DNA of 61,081 nucleotides from Lingula anatina (taxonomy: Eukaryota; Brachiopoda; Lingulata; Lingulida; Lingulidae): NCBI RefSeq assembly GCF_001039355.2, contig NW_019775280.1:105700-166780 (forward strand), written 5' to 3'. Of the stretch, positions 33,454-46,670 are shown piece after piece. A model generated the notes under the pieces. The model saw only the letters and a program-made list of their open reading frames with translations, searched no databases and had not been told where the DNA came from. Position 1 is the first letter of the stretch, and each line of letters opens with the position of its first letter. A program made the translations under genes and the position numbers.

Positions 33454-36400
33454 ATGGCGACCGCCATGTTGAGTGGCCGCATCGCGCTAGTAACAGGTAC
33501 ATTTTATATTGCCACAGATTATTAAAATTGCAAGAAGGTATTTGATCGGTTAAAAACCTGAAGCGACACTAGAATTTCGATCTAATATGAATATAACTAG
33601 TATATGTACATGGCAATCGTTGCAAAATGTGCTATTGTCAGTGTTCAGTACCAATATTGAGTTCAGGCAAGGAGTTACAACAGAAGGTTCTGTCGTAACT
33701 CCTTGGTTCAAGCAGCGTTATAACTAACGATGATGTTCTTGTATTACTATGACCTATAAGTAGTGAAGTGCAAAAATGCTGCTATGAGGCTGGCATTTGG
33801 ATAGTTGCCTTACAGTGGCGGATTTAGAGAGTGGCCAGAGGGTCCTGACCCCCCGGGCCCCCCCCCCTCCCTCCTTCGATTTCTGGTCCCCTCTTGAAAT
33901 TTGAATTTTAACTACATGAATCATAGTTCTAAACCGTACCAAATGGCACCATTCGCCCTCTAAAATACCAAAATTTTCCGGTGCCTTTCAGCAGGCCTTC
34001 GAACCCCACACCAATTAATGTGTTAATTAGCACGAAAATTCATGCGTTATTAGCATAAATTTTCATGCTACAAATGTTTGTGTGTGTGAGGGGGGAGGGG
34101 GGCTGCATTGCATCAGCGCCCCCCCCCCCCCCTTTAAATAATCCTGGATCCACCCCTACCTAAGTTCCCAACCTAACACGCTAGGCTAGATATTGGCAAA
34201 AACTGAGGCAATTGCACTCCCAACCTACCCCCCCCCCCAAAAAAAAAAAAAATTGCCACCCCCCCCCCCCCTTCTTTCTCCAAATAGTTGCAATTTAAGA
34301 AAGTAAGCCCCTCAATATTTGTTGAGTTTATCATAGAAATACTATTCTAGTACAGTTGGTGTGTTAAAATTGAAATATGTACATCTGTGGCCCATGGGGG
34401 AATATTGAGGTAAATTTGTTTAATTTTGACATACTTTTTATTCACCTTGTGGGGCTGTATGTTTCAGGTGCAGGAAGTGGCATTGGACGCGCAGTATGCC
34501 AGGTGTTGGCAAGAGAGGGCGCTGCAGTAGCTGCCGTAGATATCAACCAAACGTCTGCTGAGAAGACAGTGGGTGATCTACAACCAAGTATTAATACTTC
34601 TAATTAGTTGACTATGATTAGCCTTCAGAAAATGAAGATACTGTATAAAGTTTTCGGAATTATAGATTGTAAATATTTGGCATTTCTAATGAAAACAGGA
34701 TTATGTAATGATGTTTTAAAATATATATATATATATAATATTTTTTCTGTTGTGTGGTCAGTTGATATGCAGATAAAACATCCTAAACATGTTTTAGTAT
34801 AAAGTTACTTTTATGTATTTAACTTCCTTCCATACAGTTACGTCATCACCAAACTGCCATCACCCGTTTGCTGCAGATGTCTCTGATTCAAAAGTGGTTG
34901 AGGACTTGGTTGGAATGGTGAAAAAAAGGTGAGAAATGAGCAATGGATTGTATTTCTTCTTGACAATTGAATAAATTATAAGTTATTTCTCTTTGTTGGT
35001 TTCAATCCAGTCCCATTTGAATTTTTTTTTTAACGTAGGCTGTTGTCTGACATAAAAGAAAAGAAATGAATTGTTGTCTTGTTTTTGGATTAAGTATGTC
35101 TTATATGTACATTTAACAAACAACATCTAGGTACGAGGGTGTTCCATCCATATTGGTTAATGCAGCAGGAATCACCAGGGATAATTTTTTACTAAAACTT
35201 GATGAGAAGAGTTTTGATGAAGTTATCAAAGTAAATCTGAAGGTAACAAAGATGATTGCATGTAAAAATACCGTGCATCCATGTTTATGAAGTCAATAAT
35301 TCCTCTTGAATGTTTTATATATAAGATTAATATTTTGAACCTATAATTTGCACTACTAAATATGTTTATGTGTTTTTACTAAGAAATATCAGTAAAACTC
35401 ATATTCATTAATGTAAGTAAAACCTGTTGAAGTGTCCATGATATTTTTGAAAAACAGCAGTCTAAGTTGAAGAAAATCTTCAAAAATCGGGGTTGTTAAT
35501 GTTTGATCTACAGATATTTATACCAAAAAGAATGCAGCTGCTATTTATTATATTTTCTAGAGACTATTCATTTCTTTTTTATTATTATTATTACAACTGA
35601 TGTGATTGTTTAGGGTACTTATCTGATGACCAAGGCCATAGCCCAGTTAATGGTGGAAAATTCCCAGCCTGGGTCCATAGTTAATATTGCTAGTATAGTG
35701 GGTAAAGTAAGTACTGTAAATAGTGACTTAGATTAATTTACGTGATTACCAGGGGCTTTTCTCTCAAAAATTAATAAGTATAGGACTTTTAAAAATTATT
35801 TGTGTCACTGTCAGAGAAAAATCTAAAAGAAATATCCATTTTGAATGGTTTGTTTTAACCTGATCAAGGTATTATTATTATTTTTTTACCTTCAATATAA
35901 GGTAATCGAAGCACGCAATTTGTGATATAGGGTCCATCCAACATAATTTACAGTCATTCAAATGACAAAGAGTTTACAGTAAAAATCTAACTAAAAGCTT
36001 TTTGAACGTTGTTTTTATCTCAGTACAGTGTTCTTTATTGAAATGAAAATTGTTAACACATTGCTAGTTAAAGTGCATCAAGATGGAAGTCTGGTATAAT
36101 AAGTCAAAATATAATTACTGGCCATATTAAAGTATTAAATATGATTTATTCTTTAAGGTGGGCAATATTGGTCAAGCTAATTATGCTGCCTCAAAGTCTG
36201 GTGTAGAAGGGCTTACCAAAACAGTAGCTAAGGAAATGGGGAGGTAAAGGAGGTATTTACTGTAACTATGTGTCTGATTTCAAGAGAGCATTTGCTGTAG
36301 GCCTATATTATGTCTTTTTTCAAGTCTATTGATTTTTTTCAGGATAAGACATAAATAACATCTTTTCTTGGATTCTGTTCTATTCTATGTCTTATCCTAA

Positions 36401-37305
36401 TTCTGTGATTCACTCTATTGTATTCTTAGGTATGGTATTCGCTGTAACTCCGTGCTGCCTGGTTTCATAGACACTCCAATGACAGAAGCTGTGCCAGAGA
36501 AAGTGATAGATAACATGAGGAAGATGATACCAGCAGGCAGGACAGGAAAACCAGAAGGTTGACAAGGATCAGAACTCCCTGCCCTAGCCATGGCTCTCTC
36601 TCTCTCTCCCCCTCTCTCTCTCTCTCCCTCCCTGTCACTCTCTCTGTCTCTCTCTCTCTTTCTCTCCCTGTCTCTCTCTCTCTTTCTCTCCCTGTCACTC
36701 TCTCTCTCTTTCTCTCCCTGTCACTCTCTCTGTCTCTCTCTCTCTCTCCCTCCCTGTCACTCTCTCTCTGTCTCTCTCCCTCTCCTGATACCAGCAGGCA
36801 GGACAGGAAAACCAGAAGGTTGACATGGACCAAAACTTCCTTCTACCATCTACACAATACATCTCTCTCTCTCTCTCTCTTCTGCTGGCAGGCTTTCCTG
36901 TGTCAAAATATCTGTGGCATTTAGCAATATGATAAACACACTTTGCACAGAATAAATAATGGACCTTAAGCTGGTTATATATTCATGAAGGTAAGCATAA
37001 CCCTAAGATTTGTCCTCTTGCAATGTTATTTAGGAGATTACAATTATAACAATTAAAAATGGTTTCTTACAGAGGTGGCAGAGGCTTGTTTGTTCTTGGC
37101 TTCGGATAGAAGCAGCTACATAACTGGAATAAGTCTGGAAGTAGCAGGTTTGTTTATAGCAAATACAAGATCTTTTAAAATAATTAAGATAATCTGAAAA
37201 TTGCCCAGTCTAAAATTTAACACAGACCATTTTTGTTTAAGAAAATGTTCACCTTTCAGGTTAATGTTCAATGTGCTCTTTATTTCAGGTGGACTTTTTA
37301 TGTAA
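33454..37305 (+). CDS. HSD17B8: (3R)-3-hydroxyacyl-CoA / 17-beta-hydroxysteroid dehydrogenase 8
   Basis: Nine exons: 33454-33496, 34468-34587, 34838-34928, 35131-35242, 35614-35706, 36158-36243, 36430-36557, 37073-37147, 37289-37305; 765 nt, 254 residues, phases consistent. A classical short-chain dehydrogenase. In vertebrates HSD17B8 pairs with CBR4 in mitochondrial fatty-acid synthesis as 3-ketoacyl reductase and can oxidise steroids. Visible: NAD-binding TGAGSGIG (residues 14-21), NAAG (VNAAGITRD), catalytic Asn (VNLKG, about 120), Ser149 ([14 protein letters not shown]), Tyr162 and Lys166 (NYAASKSG), then [15 protein letters not shown], and the C-terminal GGLFM identical to the human end. 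Start is the ATG in AAAATGGCG. Exon 7's end and donor are duplicated 261 bp downstream. Confidence 0.93.
33824..34165. mobile_element. hAT-like non-autonomous element in HSD17B8 intron 1
   Basis: Starts CAGTGGCGGATTTAG and ends CTGGATCCACCCCTA, the inverted end type of a common hAT-like MITE class. The interior has long G and C runs and the segment ACCAAATGGCACCATTCG, CCTCTAAAATACCAAAATTT, also found inverted at 52375-52410. A clean 8-bp target duplication was not found. Confidence 0.55.
36526..36825. repeat. 39-bp exon-end duplication separated by a TC-rich microsatellite
   Basis: 36526-36564 (GATACCAGCAGGCAGGACAG through GTTGACA), which contains the last 32 nt of HSD17B8 exon 7 and its donor, is repeated exactly at 36787-36825. 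Between them is an almost pure CT/C tract (about 36595-36785). The distal donor is 261 nt away; reading into it from the exon hits TGA at once (CCA GAA GGT TGA). Confidence 0.85.
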
Positions 37306-38285
37306 GAGTTACAAGACATTTAGCTCCAGTCTCATATTTACTTTGCCAGGGAATCACTGTTCAGGGAAATTTTTGTACTTGTAGCATTAAGTGCATTTAG
37401 TCTTGTTATGACAGCTTAACTGGAATTTTGTAGAATTCAGGTGTATTTACAGTTTTGTCATGAGTTTATCTGAGATTTCATAGTATTCAGGTGCATTTGC
37501 AGCCCAGTAATGAAATCTCAATTGACACTTATGGTCAAATTTCTCTTCAGTTGCAGTCCGTGCCAACGTAGGTAGATATATCTTTTGGGTGGGGTGGGGG
37601 GAGTGTGTGTGTGTAGGGAGGGAGTTGACTGGCAATATTTTTATGGGAGGGGGCACAGTTGAGGGACAATTTTTGAAGGAGCGATGTGTGCAGGTGACAT
37701 ACAGTATTTGGGTTCAGTTAAGTAGCAATGTTGCACCAAATGCATTATTTCAGTGGTTTCAGGTGATTTAAGGTTGTTTTAATAACAGTAGATATCATGT
37801 TCATACATGCATAATATGATTTCATAAAATGTATATATATATATATATAGTCAGATGAATTTTGAAAATATTTGATTTGTCTTGAGAACAGGGAATTGAT
37901 AAAACAGACGATTCTTATTTTTTTCATCATCATGTTGAAAATGCTATACACATTGTACCTCATATTTCATAAGAACTTGAAAAACAACTTGTAAAAATTA
38001 TAAGAATTTTTTTCAAATCACAATCCATGTAAGATACTGAATTTTTGAAAGTATTTTCTGAATGTTTACATAGTTTAATGTACTGTATTGTCTTCTACTT
38101 GCACTGCGGCCATGGATCCCACATACAATAAATTTTAAGAATAAACATATTGTCATCAACTCTGTCCTCCTGTTCTCCTGATAATTACAGATCCCATTTA
38201 CTCACACATCTTTGCTTAAGCTGCCAAAATGTATAGAATGTCAGAGATTTCTATTTGACAGAGACCAACTGAATATGAGTTAGTT
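37306..38285. other. Converging 3' ends of HSD17B8 and DNTTIP2
   Basis: Intergenic stretch between two convergent genes; 3' UTRs are expected. AATAAA occurs at about 38126-38145 near the HSD17B8 side. A G/T-rich run lies at about 37588-37612 and a (TA)n run at 37831-37848. No coding exon seen. Confidence 0.55.
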
Positions 38286-40978
38286 TCATTTCTTTTTCTT
38301 TTTCAGTCTTTTCATATGCTTGTGAGGTCCTCTAGCCTTTCTGGTGGCTTCTTGTATTTCTGCATACTTCCTTTTGTTAAATCTGAAAAAAAAGAAAAAT
38401 CTCAACTTCTCTTTTCTCTAAGCTACATATTCTATCTCTAAAAGTTAACAAAACTGTACATTAAGATAAAAATTACCTATTAAAATTTATAAGTTTGGCA
38501 AAACAGTAGCCTACAGTTAAGCTCCACCTATAATGGAAGCATGTTTGAACATTATGGAAATTTCTGTTTTAATTACATTCATAAAACAAGTTGCAAAATG
38601 CACACCAAAAATTTTAATCCAATCTAATAAAGACTTACAAAAAAGACCTACAAATAACTTCAACAGGTTCTTAGCAACACCTTTTTATTATTCAGACTGT
38701 AAGACATAAACCTGGGTAAAAAAAAAATCTAAACACGTTGTTGGACAAAACACATGCAATCATTGGAAATATGCTGGCAGAAAATTTCGAATCAATATTC
38801 AGTACATACTGTCTAAATTCTGCATCATCTAACAGCTCATCCACAAATGTCTTCTTCCTTGACTTCTTGGGTACTCTGTCATGGTAAAAATCCACAGGTG
38901 ATTCCATAACTGTACCCATCTGTAAAAAAAAATTAACATTTTACATAATACTCCACACCACATGATAATGCACATTCTGTTCTTCATCACCATATTTCAC
39001 CAAAGTTTAATATTTAGGAAAATTTCTGTACAAGTGGTCTTTTTTAATAACCTCAATCAAGGCAACTTGTTTTTGTACCTGGAAGAACTTTGGCAATGCA
39101 TGGATGTCATTCCCCTTGTAAAATCTTTTTGGGTCGAGAGCTCTTCTCATGTGCAGCACCATCAGGTCATTCTTGCGCTCTTCTGTCATCTCCGTAGCTG
39201 GCATGTCAAACCATTTCTTGCCCTTTGTCTTATCTCGCTCAGCCTGAAATAATATGTGAATGTATAAAAATGAAACCTCTCTGGTTAGTCAAATTTGAAA
39301 ATTCTAAAAAAGGTCATCAGTCTTGCATCAATTTATAGCTTTCTTTAAAAGATGGACATTTTTTCTAAAAATATTATTTCATGTCCCTAGTCCTAAACCA
39401 ATTTTAATCAAACAGGAAAAAAATGACTTGCGGCGCATGTCAGGTTGCCAAAAGATTGAATAAATCGCAACCACAAAGGATGTAGAAAGTCGATATTGAC
39501 AGTTTTGATAAGTTGTGATACATACTCGTCTCTGTTTTTTCAACTGGTTCAGGCTCTCTGCAAATGAGGGAACATTGTGTTTCTTCTCAAAATCAGAGGT
39601 TATGATGCTTTTCTTCATTATCTGCAAAAATCATATAATATTATTCAGTCCTTTTTTTGTCATGCAGTTCTTTGTTTTAGGAAACTGAGTAGCATTATTG
39701 TTGATTGTTTCAAATGTGGAATACTTATAAACAGTTGACATAAGCAATAATATATCTGCCACAAAACTTTGTCTAATTTGGTGAAAAGGATCACAATGAC
39801 CTATTTATGCATATTTTAAGCTTAATATTGCATTAAAAAAGCATAACACAAATCAGGATGTCCTACCTCATCCTGGTTCCCCAACTTCAGCAGCATCTTG
39901 TCCACTTTAGGATTGTGTAGTTTTGGGGCATGGTACGTGTTCACATTTAAGTAGCCGTCCTCTAGACTCACACTACACTGCAAGGAGGATGAAAGCTCCA
40001 ACCTAGAGGGCAAATGAAAGCATTTAAATGGCATTTAAAATGCTCTAAATGAGTGAAATGATAATTTATAATTCTTAAAAAAATTATTATTATTATTATT
40101 TATTATTATGTGTTCTGGTACCATACAAAACTTATTTTCACTATTTGTAGAAAGGGGAAGATGATGTTATTGTTCCTCAAAAGAAGCATCACTAAAACAT
40201 TTATCATGTCTGCGTTTTCTACTTCTCAACAATAAATAATGAAAATAATAATAAATATTTAAAATATACTTAAATTAGGAAACATTGAATCACCAATACC
40301 CACATTGACAATGACAATAACACATTTCATATTCAAAATGAAGGAAATCTTCTTCATTGTTAAAGCATAACATCAGTACCAAAAGATGCTAGGAGTACAT
40401 AAAGGTATACTAAAACAAAGTAACTCTCAATGCTTATTAAACTCATCCTTGAAAGTACATGACATTCACAACGCATTTTTGACATACTCGTCTTTCCTAG
40501 ATTTTTCAACTGAATTCTTTCTTGGTTTTTTCGATTTCTTGGCTGTTCTTTTCACAGGTAACGTCTTTCTGCCACCTCCGGCGTTTCCATCCTCCGCCTC
40601 CGAAGACCCGTCTTCTTCATTCGACTCTCCAGATGAATCCTCCTCATCGTTAATTCCTTTTGATTTACCCTCAGGACTAGTCAACAGTGACATATCGGTC
40701 GATGTGCCAGGGTTGGTATCAATTATAAAACCTAACCCTGCGTCTGTCTGTTCTCCGTCTTTCGCGTGTTTTGTTGAGGAAACACGTGTTGCTGTTGCCT
40801 TGATTGTGTCATATGCACGTTGAACTAAATCTTCTAATTCAGAATCTGTGTCTTGATCACTACTGTCTCCATCACTTGAACTGTCTGATAAGACCACCAA
40901 CTGCTCCTTCTTTGCTTCTTTTTCTTGATGTTTATCACTTTTTTCCTGCGCACACTTCTGTCTTCGTGTTATCGCCAT
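38286..40978 (-). CDS. DNTTIP2: Deoxynucleotidyltransferase terminal-interacting protein 2 (Fcf2 domain)
   Basis: Six exons: 40978-40488, 40002-39867, 39621-39526, 39243-39079, 38919-38810, 38382-38286; 1095 nt, 364 residues, phases consistent. DNTTIP2/TdIF2 is the animal relative of yeast Fcf2, a nucleolar factor of 18S rRNA processing in the small-subunit processome. The first 163 residues are disordered: basic start MAITRRQK, then Ser/Asp/Glu-rich tracts and a Lys-rich stretch. The C-terminal half is the Fcf2 domain: WFDMPATEMTEERKNDL, RRALDPKRFYKGND, LPKFFQMGTVMESPVDFYHD, RVPKKSRKKTFVDELL, FNKRKYAEIQ, ending in a Lys run. Human DNTTIP2 is far longer at the N-terminus; here it is short, as in yeast. 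Three of the five donors are GTATGT. Confidence 0.9.
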
Positions 40979-43252
40979 TTTAAAAAGGACGACAAATAGC
41001 TTTCGATGTTGTTTTGTTATGATTACTTGGCACAAGATGAGATCATTACCAGATTTTATTTATTTATTTATTTTGCGTGCAACTAACCAACTGCCTCTTT
41101 AATTGTATATTTAGAGAGGAAAGAAGTTTCAATGTTAAAAATATAATTACTTTATAGTAAATTATCTTTGTGCATTGCTTGTTTTTTTCCTCTTATGGTA
41201 TTTCAAAATTTTAATTGTCAAATCAGCATTTTCTCCAGGATTTGATTTGAACAAAAACAAATGCCCACCATTCCAAAAGTTTATTTAATTATTCTTTAAC
41301 ATCAGTAAATGACATGTCAACTAATATGTCTGTAAATAATATTTAATACAATATGCTGAATCCATTTTTGTTTTTATATGTGTCAGTCATCAAAAATCCC
41401 TGCATTTAAAAAATCAAACTAACTGATAAAGGGTTTGAGATATTATTGGCTTAGATATTTTATCACAAAACAATATGTGTATTATCGAAACATTTGTTGA
41501 TCGATAGATTAGATCAGTGTTCACACACGACATATTGAACATGAGATTAATACCATACAGTATAGTTGCTGGCATTGCTGATAACATGCATATTTAAGAA
41601 CCTGCTTATTGCTTTGTCACTTGCTGCTGCATATCAATTTTCTGTCACAAAAATGCAAGGATAATGTGCACATCCACTGACAGAGGACTATACACTATAG
41701 TATAGCAAAGCTTTAGGAGAAGGAAAACCCCTTTGGAATGTTACTACTTACAACATTAACAAAAAACTTCTTTTTATCAATCAATGATATTTTTTCTTAA
41801 CTGGCAAAACATATCATCACTCATATCATAACACGTGGATTTCTTTTTTTCCCTTTAAAAAATAAAAGGAAATGTAGAAATTGCAAAATGATCACTGGAA
41901 CACATAATATCATTTAAGCAACATTTTAAATAATTCAATAGAAATAAAGAAATAGCCTCCACTAAATCCTCCAATACTGCAAAGTTATTTTGAAAATTCC
42001 TAAAACCTCCCAGAATTATTGTCCAAGATAAACCATAAATTAACAAAATTAACCATATTAATCCTTTACCCCTACGAAATATTTCATTCTATTTCCATTT
42101 AGTTTTTCTTAAGCTAGTGTAAATATGATAAAAATGACAGCTGTCACTTTCATCTCATGCAAGTAAACATATGAAAAAATAGGTTGCACACAAAAGCATC
42201 AACAGTAGTATAAATTTACATAATGTCATCTGAAAAAGATGCAATTTTTTACCAAAAAAAAATTATAACAATTATTCTTCTATGAATTTTCATCTCAAAA
42301 GTGAACTTTTGTAATTAGACTACAAATACACCTAAATAAATCTACACCTTTTAGGGTTCGTTCACATGAAAAATCTATTTTCTAAAAATCTATTGGCGGT
42401 AGTTACTTCCAAAGCTGTAATTAATTCTCGGCTGCACTCGGAGGAGATTCTCATACCTTGACGCTTTGGAAGTAACTGGCTCACGCTGCCAGTAATTACG
42501 CCGTGGGGTATTCAGGGCACAGACCGTGATCACAAGATACCGCCAATAGATTTTTAGATTTTTAGAAAATAGATTTTTCATGTGAACGAGCGCTAAGTCA
42601 GCTGATTTGGATGCTATAAAATATATTGGATTTCATTTTATTTGTTCAAATGTCAATATTCTGTAAAAAGCTGAAAGTCTTCAAACTTCCACCAAATATA
42701 AAAACATTCCTTTACTGTTTTATAATGCCTATCCAAACCACACATCATCAACATCACACTAGATCATTCTAACATATTTAAATTAATTTTATAAAAAATA
42801 AATAAATTGATAAATCAATTCAAAATGCACATATCTGGACACCAAATAACATATTTTTCACAAATTTTGAGTCTGAAATTATCCTGGTCTGAGGTTATTC
42901 ATATATTATGCAACAGTTTTTGATTAACAGAAAAAATATGTAATCTCAGTGGTCCCATACCTCTTCATAAGAGTTTAATCAGTGTTAGGGCCACTGACAG
43001 AATCTTCATCTCAACAAATATTCCAACACCCCAACTTCAAATATATGTATTTAAGGACAGTAAGTAATTAAGGGTGACTTAAATGAGAAGTTAGGAGATT
43101 AGGTCATCCTTTCTTGACTGAGCCTGTTGATACATCAGACTGCATGAGAAATTTCAGGTTGCATAAAAGTTTTTACAGCAATAACAGTAGACACCCGAGT
43201 TGAGAAAACTGACCCACCCCCCACTTTAAAATCCTGGACCCGCCCCCCGGTA
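40979..43252. other. Intergenic, no gene; one MITE
   Basis: Between the DNTTIP2 5' end and the arylsulfatase stop. The DNTTIP2 start lies in TTTTAAAATGGCGAT. AT-rich throughout, with a MITE at 42354-42593. No exon-like block seen. Confidence 0.55.
42354..42593. mobile_element. 240-bp MITE with long inverted ends
   Basis: The left end GGGTTCGTTCACATGAAAAA through CTATTGGCGGTA is inverted at the right end as TACCGCCAATAGAT through TTTTTCATGTGAACGAGCGC (about 45 bp). Flanks are TTA on the left and TAA on the right, suggestive of a PIF/Harbinger-type target but not an exact duplication. Confidence 0.7.
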
Positions 43253-46200
43253 TTATTCCCATGGTCCCCAAACCCCTCCATTGTGACTGGGGTCTGCCCT
43301 GGGGTCAGGAGGGGGGTATATTGCTGGGACTGCAGTGGCGTTGTATGCCTGCAGACGAGTCAACATTTTCTTCACAATATTAGGGTACTTCTGTGACAGG
43401 TCATTTCTCTCAGTAGGGTCCTGTAAGATGAAAATATATTGGGTTTTTAACATTTCTGCTGTAATAATTCTATTTAAATAGATGTCTCATGTCCTTTTCT
43501 CAACAATTTAATACTATTACACTGAGTGCGTAATTTTTCATAGACATACATATACTGGTAGCTATTACAGGCCCGTAGCCAGGGGGGTTCGGGGGGGGGG
43601 GGGGTTCGAAAGAACCGCCCCTATTGTCAGGAAAAGGTCCTTTTTGGGTAAAATTTTATCTAGCTACACATAAGTTTCATTGTAAAAGTTCCACTTTTTC
43701 AGAAAAAGAATCCCCCTTCTGAATTTGCTGGCTACAGGCCTGTATTATATGTTATAATGTCGATATATGTTCTTTTAATCCTGAAGTAAATTAAGTTGAA
43801 CTGAAAAACTGTTACCCGGTGGAGTGGAGGAGGGGAAACAGGTCTGTTCTCACATCTAATATATCGAAGAGCCACACATTTTTGTTGGTGTCTTCAAATG
43901 TATTCTCAACATGATGTTCACCACTGTCAATCACTTGTGCAGGTTTAATCCAGCTTCCATTTCCTAACATAGAAATGTTTACAAACACCATGGAACTTTG
44001 GATTTCACCCCTTCCTCCGTGGTGCCAAATAAAGGCATTTAAAATAACAGTAATGATAATCTATTGCTTAAAACTGGGCTACATGAATGTTTCAGCACTG
44101 TTTACAAAAACACTACATATAACACCCTAAACTAAAAGCCATACTGCTTTATGCAGAAGTACACGCGACAACCAACTATCTAAAATATATGATGCTACTA
44201 CATGCATGTCAGGAGTTGGCAAATCTGTACTTATATATTAAATAAACCGATTTTCAACTAAATATGTTGCATTTTATGGATTATAAATGCCCTAGTGTTG
44301 ACTAACCTGGGTTCCCAGTGATAATTTTCCACTTCCCCATTCTGAATGCTGCCCTGGTGGAGGTGTCGAAGGTACCGCTGTACGCTGGGGTGCCAGACTT
44401 AGTAAACAGAGGGTCGATGTTATGTAGTAGCTCTGTTCTTGGACTTGGCGCATTTTTACTGAAGAATCATTGAAAATAAATGTTCTCAGTGACAATATGT
44501 TAATTCATTCTGTGTAATCTAATTATTTTCAAAATTAATAATTAATATATACAAGCCGATACTGCATCAAATTAAATTCTCTCAGATAATAGTTTGTAGT
44601 TTTAGCTTCAATAAAACCATTTCTTCTCTTACACAAACTCTCCTTTCTCTTTCACTGTATCTGCTATATAAAAATTTATGAAAGATCTCATAACTCCCAA
44701 AGAGATTATCAACCTTAGTTTCAAAGTCTACAAGCCTGTCTCTATTTTTGTAGCATACTCATATACCATCAGTATTTAATTTCAAAGTCAGAATGACACA
44801 TCTGGGAATCCACAAAATTTGATAATTACATGAGCCTTGCATTCTAAAGGCATTCTTACCTAATAGTGTCCCATACATTATAACCATCAAGACCAGTAAT
44901 ATTGCTTGGAGACCCTCCAGCCAATGACAACAAAGTGGGGAACCAGTCAGAAATGTGGATTAGTTCCCTATTGATCTTGCCTTTAGTTTCCAGGCTGTTG
45001 CTGTGGACAAAGCCCACCCCTCTGAAGCCGCCCTCCCACAGACTGCCTTTCCACCCGCGCAACGGCCAGTTGTTACCACCTGACAGAATCTGACCTCCAT
45101 TGTCTGAAAAATACAATTAACTTTTAGTATAAAGTAATTTAATTCTATCATAAACACAAAAATTTAATTCTGTGTATGGGCGGCCAAAAGGGCAAAAATT
45201 CATGTCGTCGATTCAGTTATGTTTCATCGATTTAGTTTCAAGTTTAAACGATCCCTTCATAAATTCAACATCTACTTTCGTCAATTCAATTGTCAAACAT
45301 TTCTCATCTACGTTGTATTAAAACCAATGCTTTCACGATTTTCGTCGATCGTGTAATCTCGTCGATCGTCCAACTAATCTCGTCAATCGTGTAACTATTC
45401 TCATCGATCGTCTAACTATTCTCGTCGATCGTCTCATCGATCGATCGCCAGAGGACGCTGCGGTAGCAACACGTGCTTCTGTCTGTCAATCATGCGGTAA
45501 TTTTTAACTCGGCCAGCCATGGTCAGAGTTGAAAACAACTACAAAATAATGTCCTTACAACCGAATAGATTTTAATTATTAACAATTAAAATTGAAATTG
45601 ATGAGAAAATTTTCTTATTGCACTAGCAATCATTTTGTTGTCTGCCATTTTGATAGTCATGTGATGCCAATGTGCTGCAGCAGCGCCCTCTGGCAATCGA
45701 TCGATGAATGATGAAGTGACGTTAAAGGATCGACGAGAACAGTTAGACGATCGACAAGAATAGTTTGACGATCGACGAGAATAGTTACACGATCGACGAA
45801 AATAGTTTGACGATCGACGAGAATAGTTACACGATCGACGAAAATAGTGACAGCATTGGTTTTAATATACCGTTGACGAGAAATGTTTGACAATTGAATT
45901 GATGAAAATAGATGCTGAATTTATGACAGGGTCGTTTAAACTTGAAACTGAATCGATGGGAAGGTATTCAATATTCAAATCAACGACATTAATTTTTGCC
46001 CTTTTGGCCGCCCATATCTGTGCCAATATATCAAATGAATAGGTCTTTACTATATTTATATATTGAATCATATATTGGTAAGGGTAAAAGAAAAAAATAG
46101 CAAAACAAATTTTCTTTTCTTCTCAATTTTGGACTGACTGACCATTGAACATTTTACAAAGGTTCTGAATGAGAGCTACCTTATAGGAGATATACATCGG

Positions 46201-46602
46201 CAAGCCCATCAAAATAATTGTTGGTGTTTCTCTAAAAGTAAGTCATGTTTATAGATAACTTCCAAAACTATTAATTCCTAATGGTATGACCCAAAACTGA
46301 ATGAAAGGTTAAAGATGGATCTGTAGCATTAGTCTGAAGGTTCATTGGTCCGAATGTTCACTGTAGAGCCTTCGGACCAACAAACTCTAGATTAATAAAA
46401 CTGATGAAAATGCTACAATTTTTCAGACCAATGAACCTTCGGACTATCAAAATGCCCCCGTTACAGATACCTGTTGAGAACACCATGATGGTATCTTCCC
46501 AGAGTCTATGTTGCTTCAATGCTTTGGTGACATTGGCTACACCTTCATCCATAGCACTCACCATACCTGTGCAGGAGAGAGGATAAACAAGACCACTAAA
46601 GT

Positions 46603-46670
<68 letters not shown>

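Noticed and set aside
36465-36924. Long Ser/Leu/Pro and Arg/Glu frames on both strands.
   Set aside because: They are translations of the CT/GA microsatellite inside an HSD17B8 intron.
45657-45893. Repetitive VDR-rich frame on the minus strand.
   Set aside because: Translation of the 21-bp sub-repeats of the foldback element.
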